Shown: positions 7,254-12,615 of the stretch, one piece after another | Numbering within the stretch: the stretch's first letter is position 1 | Layout: each line of letters opens with the position of its first letter | Assembly: GCA_024223125.1 (NCBI GenBank) | Contig: JAAEOP010001077.1 | Coordinates: 1 to 12,615, forward strand | Direction of reading: 5' to 3' | Length of the DNA: 12,615 nucleotides | Source: Chloroflexota bacterium | GTDB lineage: Bacteria > Chloroflexota > Anaerolineae > Promineifilales > Promineifilaceae | Position numbers and translations under genes: made by a program | Notes under the pieces: generated by a model | The model's input: the letters and a program-made list of their open reading frames with translations, nothing else | Told to the model about the DNA's origin: nothing | Database searches by the model: none

Positions 7254-7347
7254 GTAACTATTCAGCTTTCAGAGGTGCGACACACTTGCAAAGAGCAGCG
7301 GCATTGACATTACTCTGGGAAAAAGTCCGTCGCACCTGTACAGTTAC
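7254..7347 (+). mobile_element. 94-bp mini-element with IS66-like terminal inverted repeats
   Basis: The stretch begins GTAACTATTCAG and ends CACCTGTACAGTTAC. GTAACT (7254-7259) pairs with AGTTAC (7342-7347), and AGGTGCGAC (7273-7281) pairs with GTCGCACCT (7329-7337), with a length difference between them. The right end differs by one base in 15 from the IS66 end at 153-167. About 47 bases separate the ends and hold no ORF. This looks like a miniature, non-autonomous derivative or an internally deleted copy of the same element type. The flanking octamers (GAACCAAT and AAATAGTA) do not match, so any target duplication has decayed. It sits about 30 bases upstream of purV and interrupts the otherwise compact cluster. 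Confidence 0.6.
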
Positions 7348-7380
7348 AAATAGTATTCATAATATAGGATGGCAAACAAT

Positions 7381-8553
7381 ATGAATCAACAAATTGAATT
7401 ACGGTATGGGTGCAATCCGCACCAAGTCCCGGCCTCCGTTTACATCCCGGATGGGCAACTGCCCATTCAAATATTAAATGGCACGCCCGGTTACATCAAT
7501 CTGCTGGATGCGCTGAATGCGTGGCAGTTGGTACACGAGTTAAAGCAGGCATTGGACATGCCCGCCGCCGCATCCTTCAAGCATGTTAGCCCGGCGGGAA
7601 CGGCCGTAGCCGTACCCATGTCTGACACATTAAAACAAATCCATTTTGTAGACGATGTGGAACTCTCTCCATTGGCGACTGCCTACGCCCGCGCTCGCGG
7701 CACCGACCGGCTCTCCTCCTTTGGCGATTGGGCAGCTTTGAGCGATGTGGTGGATGTGCCGACCGCTAAACTGTTGCGCCGCGAAGTGTCCGACGGCGTT
7801 ATCGCCCCCGGCTATGAACCGGATGCGTTGGCGATTTTGCAGAAGAAGAAGGAGGGTGCGTACCGCGTGGTGCAAATTGACCCCGATTATGAGCCAACGG
7901 CCGTTGAAACCCGTGAGGTATTTGGCGTAACGTTTTCACAGCAGAGGAATACGGCCGTTCCTACCCCTGCCGACCTAACCCAAATCGTCACTGCCAACAA
8001 AGACCTATCCGAAGTGGCTAAACGAGACATGATCATCGCCCTCATCGCCCTCAAATACACCCAATCCAACTCCGTCTGCTACGCCTACGACGGCCAGATT
8101 ATCGGCGTGGGCGCGGGGCAACAATCGCGTATTCATTGCACACGATTGGCCGGGCATAAAGCAAATACCTGGTTCCTGCGTCAACATCCGCATGTCCTCG
8201 GTTTACCATTCCGCAAAGGCGTCAAACGGCCGGAACGAGACAATGCGATTGACCAATATCTGCTAGACGACCTAACCCCCGCCGAAGAACGATATTGGCT
8301 GCAAAGTTTTAGCGAGCCACCAGTCCGGTTAACGGCCGTCGAAAAACAAGAATGGATTGCCCAATTCAGCGGCGTAACCCTCGGCTCCGACGCCTTCTTC
8401 CCCTTCCGCGACAGCATAGACCGCGCCGCCCAAAGCGGTGTCGCCTACGTCGTCCAACCCGGTGGCTCCGTCCGCGACAACATCGTAATTGAAGCGTGCG
8501 ATGAATACGGCATGGCGATGGCGTTAACGGGAAGGCGTCTATTCCATCATTAA
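7381..8553 (+). CDS. purV: Stand-alone AICAR transformylase (PurH C-terminal domain only)
   Basis: This protein formylates AICAR with 10-formyl-THF to give FAICAR (step 9). It corresponds only to the transformylase half of bifunctional PurH: at 390 residues it lacks the N-terminal IMP cyclohydrolase domain. The catalytic Lys67-His68 lie in [10 protein letters not shown]. Other conserved blocks are [24 protein letters not shown] (about 248-258), [20 protein letters not shown] and the family-typical C-terminus GRRLFHH. I place the start at ATG 7381 because the family begins with (E)LxYGCNPxQ a few residues in and AGGATGG lies upstream; the ATG at 7369 has no spaced ribosome site. The stop is one base before purO, so the last two pathway enzymes are probably translationally coupled. 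The symbols purV and purH2 have both been used for such proteins. Confidence 0.93.
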   Translation: MNQQIELRYGCNPHQVPASVYIPDGQLPIQILNGTPGYINLLDALNAWQLVHELKQALDMPAAASFKHVSPAGTAVAVPMSDTLKQIHFVDDVELSPLATAYARARGTDRLSSFGDWAALSDVVDVPTAKLLRREVSDGVIAPGYEPDALAILQKKKEGAYRVVQIDPDYEPTAVETREVFGVTFSQQRNTAVPTPADLTQIVTANKDLSEVAKRDMIIALIALKYTQSNSVCYAYDGQIIGVGAGQQSRIHCTRLAGHKANTWFLRQHPHVLGLPFRKGVKRPERDNAIDQYLLDDLTPAEERYWLQSFSEPPVRLTAVEKQEWIAQFSGVTLGSDAFFPFRDSIDRAAQSGVAYVVQPGGSVRDNIVIEACDEYGMAMALTGRRLFHH

Positions 8554-8554
8554 A

Positions 8555-9274
8555 ATGAACTTTATACAAAACGCAAACGATAATTTTGAGAAACATATTC
8601 AACAAAACAGCTATCCAGGACGGGGATTGGTCATTGGGCGCACAGAAGCTGGCGAGTGGGCGATTGTGTACTGGATAATGGGGCGTAGTCCTAACAGTCG
8701 CAATCGTCGTTTTGTGGCCGATGGCGTGGCTTTACGCACAGAACCGATTGATTCATCCAATATCGAAAACCCAGAGCTAATCATCTATGAGGCGATGTTG
8801 GAATTGCCCGGCATTTACTTGGCCAGCAATGGCGACCAGACGCGTACGCTGTATGAAACTTTGCAAGCGGGCGGCACATTTGACGATGCGCTCCTCACTC
8901 GTGAACGGGAACCGGACGCACCCAACTACACGCCGCGTATCAGCGGCATGATTACGCCCGAAAACAAGGCTAATCCGGTTACGATGAGCATTCTAAAAGC
9001 CAATCCCGCCGACCCCGCGTTGACGGATCGGTTCACCTATCGTCCCGCGTCGCCACCGCCCGGTTTTGGCTACTGCCTGACGACGTACATGGGTGACGGC
9101 AATCCCCTGCCCAGCTTCACCGGCGATCCATTATGGCTGCCCATACAAGGCAGTGCGGAAGAGATTTTGCAAAGTTATGGGGCTGGGTTGGATGTGGATA
9201 ATTTGGTGGCGTTGGCGGTGAAGGTTGTGGGCGGGAACGGCCGTTCCCGCCTCCTCATCCGCAATTGGAGTTAA
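8555..9274 (+). CDS. purO: IMP cyclohydrolase, PurO-like family
   Basis: The predicted role is closing FAICAR to IMP (step 10). The 239-residue protein resembles archaeal PurO (Methanothermobacter MTH1020 type), not the cyclohydrolase half of PurH. GRGLVIGR (22-29) is followed by GEWAIVYWIMGRSPNSRNRR, parallel to the archaeal GRxLxVGR...VAYRVSSRSFPNR. SNGDQT (91-96) matches archaeal SNGSHT, YTPRIS (125-130) matches NTPRIA, and GYCLTTY (172-178) matches the YISTY segment. It starts one base after the transformylase stop and has no good ribosome site of its own, implying translational coupling. It supplies the activity missing from the stand-alone transformylase, so context supports the function strongly. 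A 22-bp perfect palindrome lies near its 3' end. Similarity is from remembered motifs; the family call is confident, the biochemical proof inferred. Confidence 0.88.
   Translation: MNFIQNANDNFEKHIQQNSYPGRGLVIGRTEAGEWAIVYWIMGRSPNSRNRRFVADGVALRTEPIDSSNIENPELIIYEAMLELPGIYLASNGDQTRTLYETLQAGGTFDDALLTREREPDAPNYTPRISGMITPENKANPVTMSILKANPADPALTDRFTYRPASPPPGFGYCLTTYMGDGNPLPSFTGDPLWLPIQGSAEEILQSYGAGLDVDNLVALAVKVVGGNGRSRLLIRNWS
9230..9251 (+). repeat. 22-bp perfect palindrome in the 3' end of purO
   Basis: The left arm GGCGGGAACGG (9230-9240) is followed directly by its exact complement (9241-9251), centred on an ACGGCCGT site (9237-9244). It encodes Gly-Asn-Gly-Arg-Ser near the PurO C-terminus. In mRNA it would form a strong hairpin with a tiny loop about 20 bases before the stop codon. 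No T tract follows, so it is not a standard terminator. Confidence 0.9.
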
Positions 9275-9340
9275 GGGATTGAGAGATTGGAGATTAAGAG
9301 ATTAGAGATAATGCGCTTGCAATCTCCAATCTCTAATCTT
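9275..9340 (+). repeat. Heptad-repeat spacer with two competing hairpins between purO and purD
   Basis: The spacer is almost entirely (A/G)GAGATT heptads on the left and AATCTC(C/T) heptads on the right. GAGATTGGAGATT (9283-9295) pairs perfectly over 13 bp with 9321-9333. Alternatively AGATTAGAGAT (9299-9309) pairs perfectly over 11 bp with 9329-9339. The two hairpins share the right arm and cannot form together. The purD ribosome site AAAGGGA (9344-9350) follows directly. Confidence 0.8.
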
Positions 9341-9356
9341 CTTAAAGGGACAAACC

Positions 9357-10631
9357 ATGAATAACAAAACCATTTTAGTCATTGGTTCTGGTGGACGGGA
9401 ACATGCGTTGGTGTGGAAGTTGACGCAATCACCGCAGGTGGGGCAGATTTATGTTGCGCCGGGAAATGCAGGCACGGCCGAATCTGCCACCAACATCCCC
9501 ATCGCCAGCGACAATATCCCCGCACTGACTGATTTTGCAAAAGAAAATGGGGTAGATTTAACCATCGTGGGACCAGAAGCGCCCCTTGCGGCTGGCATTG
9601 TAGATCATTTTCAGATGGCCGGATTACCCACATTCGGCCCCACCCAAGCGGCGGCACAGTTAGAAGCCTCCAAAGCATTCGCCAAAGAATTTATGTGCCA
9701 GCAAGGCATTCCCACCGCCGATTATGCCATTTTTGATGATTTTGATACGGCCGTTACCTACGTCGAGCAGAAGACGGGGCCGATGGTGGTAAAAGCCAGC
9801 GGTCTGGCAGCAGGAAAGGGCGTGTTGATGTGCGCTGACCGGGAAGAAGCGTTGGCCGCCTTACGACTGACGATGCAAAATCAAGCCTTTGGCGATGCTG
9901 GCAATGCGGTCGTTATCGAGGAATGGCTGCAAGGGCCAGAAGTTTCGCTGTTGGCGTTTAGCGACGGCCGTACCATCATCCCCATGCTGCCTGCCCGCGA
10001 CCACAAACGCGCCTACGACAATGACGAAGGCCCCAACACGGGCGGGATGGGCGTTTACGCGCCGCCACTCGATGTGGATGAAGCACTGGTCGCCGAGATT
10101 ATGTGTACTGTTTTGGAACCGGCCGTGCAGGGTATGGCTGAACAAGGTACGCCTTACGTCGGCGTGTTGTACGCGGGCATCATGCTCACCGCCGAAGGGC
10201 CGCAGGCGCTGGAATTCAACTGCCGCTTTGGCGACCCGGAAACGCAGGTGATTTTGCCTATGCTGGATGGCGATTTGGCGGAAATTATGCAAGCGTGCAT
10301 CGAAGGGCGATTGTTGCCGGAGATGGTCAAAGTCAAGCCGGGCGCGTGCGCGACGGTCGTCATGGCCGCGCCCGGCTATCCGGGCAGTTATCCCAAAGGC
10401 TTACCGATTTCTGGCTTGGATGATTTGCTGGATGGCGCGTTTGTTTTTCATGCGGGTACGGCCCAGCAAAACGGCCGTATCGTCACCAGTGGCGGTCGGG
10501 TATTGGCGGTAAGCGCGGTGGGGAATGATTTGGATACGGCCGTTGCCCACGCCTACGCTGGCATCAACTGCATCCATTTTGATGGGGCACATTACCGTAC
10601 CGATATTGGGAAAACAGAGATTGGAGATTAG
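9357..10631 (+). CDS. purD: Phosphoribosylamine-glycine ligase (GAR synthetase)
   Basis: PurD joins glycine to phosphoribosylamine with ATP to form GAR (step 2). The 424-residue length is typical of the mono-functional bacterial enzyme. It opens with ILVIGSGGREHALVWKL (N-terminal domain, G10-A17), then VGPEAPLAAGIVD and GPTQAAAQLEASKAFAKEFM. The ATP-grasp region has PMVVKASGLAAGKGV, HKRAYDNDEGPNTGGMGVY (around residue 215) and LEFNCRFGDPETQ (around 288, metal and ATP binding). ATG 9357 is preceded by AAAGGGA at 9344-9350, 6 bases away. The last residues (TEIGD) and the TAG stop are encoded within an AGAGATT/GGAGATT tandem repeat, so the natural C-terminus may have been replaced by repeat sequence; nothing conserved appears lost. 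Identity is certain. Confidence 0.97.
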   Translation: MNNKTILVIGSGGREHALVWKLTQSPQVGQIYVAPGNAGTAESATNIPIASDNIPALTDFAKENGVDLTIVGPEAPLAAGIVDHFQMAGLPTFGPTQAAAQLEASKAFAKEFMCQQGIPTADYAIFDDFDTAVTYVEQKTGPMVVKASGLAAGKGVLMCADREEALAALRLTMQNQAFGDAGNAVVIEEWLQGPEVSLLAFSDGRTIIPMLPARDHKRAYDNDEGPNTGGMGVYAPPLDVDEALVAEIMCTVLEPAVQGMAEQGTPYVGVLYAGIMLTAEGPQALEFNCRFGDPETQVILPMLDGDLAEIMQACIEGRLLPEMVKVKPGACATVVMAAPGYPGSYPKGLPISGLDDLLDGAFVFHAGTAQQNGRIVTSGGRVLAVSAVGNDLDTAVAHAYAGINCIHFDGAHYRTDIGKTEIGD

Positions 10632-10655
10632 AGATTGGAAACTACATTTTTCCAA
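10616..10655 (+). repeat. Heptad repeat across the purD stop, followed by a small hairpin
   Basis: Three tandem heptads (AGAGATT, GGAGATT, AGAGATT; 10616-10636) contain the purD stop codon at 10629-10631. Immediately after, TTGGAAA (10635-10641) pairs with TTTCCAA (10649-10655) around a 7-base loop. The rest of the 124-base purD-purM spacer is AT-rich and shows no other clear signal until the purM ribosome site. Confidence 0.75.
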
Positions 10656-10755
10656 GACTTCTCTAGAAAAAATCTTTATACAGATAGTAAAGAACACCAA
10701 TAAAGCAGAAAGCAGTGTTCCTTCCTATCCATGTAAAAAACTAAGGAAGATCTAA

Positions 10756-11784
10756 ATGAGTAAAAGTGCATACGCTCAAGCCGGAGTAGACATTGCGGCG
10801 GGGCAAAGGGCAACGGAATTGATGAAAACGGCCGTTCACGCCACCTTCGGCCCCGAAGTGTTGTCCGGCGTGGGTAATTTCGGCGGTTTGTTTGACATAA
10901 GCAGTTTGGCGGGGTTGGCTCAACCCATCCTCGTCGCCTCCACCGACGGTGTAGGCACAAAAACAATGATCGCCGCCCAGATGGGGCGTTGGGACAGCAT
11001 CGGCCATGATATTGTCAACCATTGCCTCAACGACATCCTCGTGCCAGGCGCGATGCCCCTCTTTTTCCTCGATTATGTCGCTTCCGCCAAACTTGATCCC
11101 GAACAGATTGCGGCCGTTGTGGGCGGTGCGGCGCGGGCGTGCCAACAGGCTAGCTGCGCCCTGCTCGGCGGCGAAACGGCCGAAATGCCCGGCGTTTATC
11201 AATCTGGCGAACTGGATTTAGTCGGCACAATCGTCGGTGTGGTAGACCGCCCCCACCTTATTGACGGCTCATCCATTCAGGCTGGCGACGTAATTCTCGG
11301 CTTGCCCTCCAGCGGCTTGCACACCAACGGCTACACGCTGGCTCGCACCGCATTGGCCGATTTAGATTGGCAAGAACAGCGTCCCGAATTAGGCGCATCC
11401 ATCGGCGATGTTTTATTAAAACCACACCGCTCTTACCTGACAAACATCAAAAAATTACAGCAAACTGGGGTTGATATACGTGGGCTGGCGCACATCACAG
11501 GTGGTGGGCTGATTGATAATCTGCCGCGCATTTTCCCAGAGGGGTTAGGCGCAGTTATCCAGCGCGGCAACTGGCCGGAACCGCCTATTTTTGAGTTGAT
11601 TCAACGACACGGTAACATCCCCGATGCCGAAATGTTCTATGTTTTCAACATGGGGCTGGGTATGTTAATCATCCTCCCGCCCCAAGAAGTCGCGCTGGCG
11701 CAAGAGACACTGGGCGCAGAATTGTATGTTGTTGGCGAGATGGTGAAAGGGGAAACAACCGTGACCATTAAGATGGCGCTGTAA
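10756..11784 (+). CDS. purM: AIR synthetase (phosphoribosylformylglycinamidine cyclo-ligase)
   Basis: PurM closes the imidazole ring of FGAM with ATP to give AIR (step 5). The 342-residue protein has the family order: an N-terminal segment starting YAQAGVDIAAG, then ASTDGVGTKTMIA (Asp-Gly-Val-Gly-Thr-Lys, about 62-68), HDIVNHCLNDILVPGAMPLFFLDYVA, LLGGETAEMPGVY (Glu140 region), GLPSSGLHTNGYTLAR, and HITGGGLIDNLPRIFPEGLGAVI in the C-terminal domain. It is homologous to the synthetase domain of PurL and acts directly after it in the pathway. The ATG is supported by AAGGAAG at 10743-10749. It lies 124 bases after purD and 72 before purN. No frameshift or missing motif is seen. Identity is certain. 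Confidence 0.97.
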   Translation: MSKSAYAQAGVDIAAGQRATELMKTAVHATFGPEVLSGVGNFGGLFDISSLAGLAQPILVASTDGVGTKTMIAAQMGRWDSIGHDIVNHCLNDILVPGAMPLFFLDYVASAKLDPEQIAAVVGGAARACQQASCALLGGETAEMPGVYQSGELDLVGTIVGVVDRPHLIDGSSIQAGDVILGLPSSGLHTNGYTLARTALADLDWQEQRPELGASIGDVLLKPHRSYLTNIKKLQQTGVDIRGLAHITGGGLIDNLPRIFPEGLGAVIQRGNWPEPPIFELIQRHGNIPDAEMFYVFNMGLGMLIILPPQEVALAQETLGAELYVVGEMVKGETTVTIKMAL

Positions 11785-11856
11785 AAATTATAGGCACGGA
11801 TTGGAGAAATACGGATAAAAAATTGGTGTTCGTGTCTTACTTTCAGGAAAATATAG

Positions 11857-12486
11857 ATGTCAAAACCATGCATATTAGTTTTAATTTCAGGTTCAGGAAC
11901 GAATTTACAGGCGATTATTGATGCGGTAGGAGACGGCCGTATCCCAGCCCACATCTCCCTCGTCATCTCCAACCGCAAGGCGGCCTATGGCTTAACGCGA
12001 GCGGAGCAAGCCGGTATCCCCACCCTCTATTTTCCATTCAAACCATATCGCCAAGCCGAAAAATCCCGCCAACAGTACGATGCTGATTTGGCCGCCAAGC
12101 TCAAAACCTACCGCCCCGATTTGATTGTGTTAGCTGGTTGGATGCGAGTTTTATCTCCCGCCTTTTTGGACCAATTCCCGCAACAAGTTATCAATCTGCA
12201 CCCCGCTTTGCCGAGACAATTTGCGGGTACACACGCCATCGAACGCGCTTTTGACGCTTATCAACAAGGAGAAATCGCGTACAGCGGTTGTATGGTTCAC
12301 TACGTCATTCCTGAGGTAGATGCGGGTCGCGTTATTGCCCAGACAATTGTACCCATTCACCGGGAAGATGATCTGGTCGATTTTGAGTCTCGTATGCACA
12401 CTGTTGAGCATCAATTGATTGTTCATGCCATCAAACTTGCTCTTTCCGTGCAGGCTGTTTCGCAGAGTGTAGGTTTTTATTATTGA
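11857..12486 (+). CDS. purN: Phosphoribosylglycinamide formyltransferase (GAR transformylase)
   Basis: PurN transfers formyl from 10-formyl-THF to GAR, giving FGAR (step 3). The 209-residue length fits the folate-dependent PurN family and not the larger formate-using PurT. Motifs are LISGSGTNLQAIIDA (phosphate-binding loop), LVISNRKAAYGLTRAEQAGI, LAGWMRVLSPAFL, INLHPALP (Asn113, His115) and VIPEVDAGRVIAQ (Asp155). These three residues correspond to the Asn-His-Asp catalytic set of E. coli PurN. The HYVIPEVDAG wording is closer to the yeast Ade8 form. ATG 11857 is preceded by AGGAAAA at 11845-11851. The 72-base spacer after purM shows no strong hairpin. It is the last recognisable purine gene in the window, and no terminator is visible after it. 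Identity is certain. Confidence 0.96.
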   Translation: MSKPCILVLISGSGTNLQAIIDAVGDGRIPAHISLVISNRKAAYGLTRAEQAGIPTLYFPFKPYRQAEKSRQQYDADLAAKLKTYRPDLIVLAGWMRVLSPAFLDQFPQQVINLHPALPRQFAGTHAIERAFDAYQQGEIAYSGCMVHYVIPEVDAGRVIAQTIVPIHREDDLVDFESRMHTVEHQLIVHAIKLALSVQAVSQSVGFYY

Positions 12487-12549
12487 AGAAGGGTGGCAGG
12501 AAACGGCCGTAAGTTGCGGTCAAGTTTTGGGAACGGGCAAGGTTCTGGT

Positions 12550-12615
12550 ATGCTGGTATTGGTTTTAGAAAACTGCAAGTTCAAAATTTACAAACTTTTT
12601 GCTGGTCAGGCTGTT
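12550..12615 (+). CDS. Start of an unidentified ORF running off the window
   Basis: Twenty-two codons are open from ATG 12550 to the window edge, starting MLVLVLENCKFKIYKLFAG. CAAGG (12538-12542) lies 7 bases upstream. The beginning faintly recalls the N-terminus of acetate/butyrate kinases (VLVLNCGSSSxKYxLF), but the glycine-serine phosphate loop is absent, so either the gene is altered there or the likeness is accidental. With only 22 codons I cannot assign a function. Confidence 0.3.
   Translation, partial: MLVLVLENCKFKIYKLFAGQAV

Larger units (their letters stand above)
299..12510. repeat. Dispersed hyper-abundant palindrome ACGGCCGT (26 copies)
   Basis: Exact copies start at 299, 383, 1907, 2170, 2371, 2558, 3512, 3590, 4187, 4461, 5801, 5868, 6535, 6994, 7600, 7897, 7951, 8332, 9237, 9747, 9964, 10471, 10536, 10828, 11933 and 12503. 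Fewer than one is expected by chance in a sequence this long. Nine are flanked as AACGGCCGTT. They are read in all three frames (Thr-Ala-Val 11 times, x-Gly-Arg 12 times, Arg-Pro twice), so amino-acid or codon preference does not explain them. Only the last lies outside a recognised gene. About a dozen further CGGCCG cores differ in one flanking base. The abundance is comparable in style to HIP1 (GCGATCGC) of cyanobacteria. Confidence 0.92.

Noticed and set aside
7304..7363. A sigma-70 promoter for purV using TTGACA at 7304-7309
   Set aside because: No acceptable -10 hexamer lies 16-18 bases downstream; CATAAT at 7358-7363 is too far away.
5024..10636. The AATCTCC/GGAGATT heptads as a CRISPR array
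   Set aside because: Units are 7 bp, contiguous and without spacers, and no cas genes are present.
9379..10700. Minus-strand ORFs opposite purD, including one of 143 codons
   Set aside because: They lie antisense to a clearly conserved PurD, with no motif or start signal.

Overview
The window is a nearly complete de novo purine (IMP) biosynthesis cluster, with every gene on the + strand. In order it carries purL (a PurS-PurS-PurL-PurQ fusion), purC, purE, purF, a stand-alone AICAR transformylase (purV, also called purH2), purO, purD, purM and purN. Together these cover all steps from PRPP to IMP except adenylosuccinate lyase (purB). No purK, purT or fused bifunctional purH is present. The host is a bacterium of moderate GC. 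The unusual gene choices (stand-alone transformylase plus PurO-type cyclohydrolase, class II PurE) and the load of short repeats would fit an uncultured-type lineage such as Chloroflexota. That placement is inference only, because the window holds no rRNA or other marker.

Layout. Positions 1-170 are the 3' end of an IS66-family insertion sequence: the transposase C-terminus and the right terminal repeat. An intrinsic-terminator-like hairpin follows at 181-213, then purL begins at a TTG codon. purC, purE and purF follow with short spacers. A short ORF resembling the start of a methyltransferase sits just before purF and overlaps it. The 237-base gap after purF holds two inverted repeats and a 94-bp mini-element with IS66-like ends. 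purV and purO are separated by one base. purD, purM and purN follow, and the window ends in the first 22 codons of another possible ORF.

Pathway logic. PurF makes phosphoribosylamine, PurD makes GAR and PurN makes FGAR. The fused PurL makes FGAM and PurM makes AIR. The class II PurE carboxylates AIR directly and PurC makes SAICAR. After the missing PurB step, PurV formylates AICAR and PurO closes the ring to IMP.

Two repeat systems overlay the genes. The palindrome ACGGCCGT occurs 26 times, roughly one hundred times chance expectation; it appears in all three reading frames and almost only inside genes. A 7-bp tandem motif, (A/G)GAGATT or its complement AATCTC(C/T), sits at gene junctions (purC-purE, purO-purD, purD-purM) and at the PurL-PurQ domain junction inside purL. 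I saw no convincing sigma-70 promoter, PurR box or purine riboswitch.
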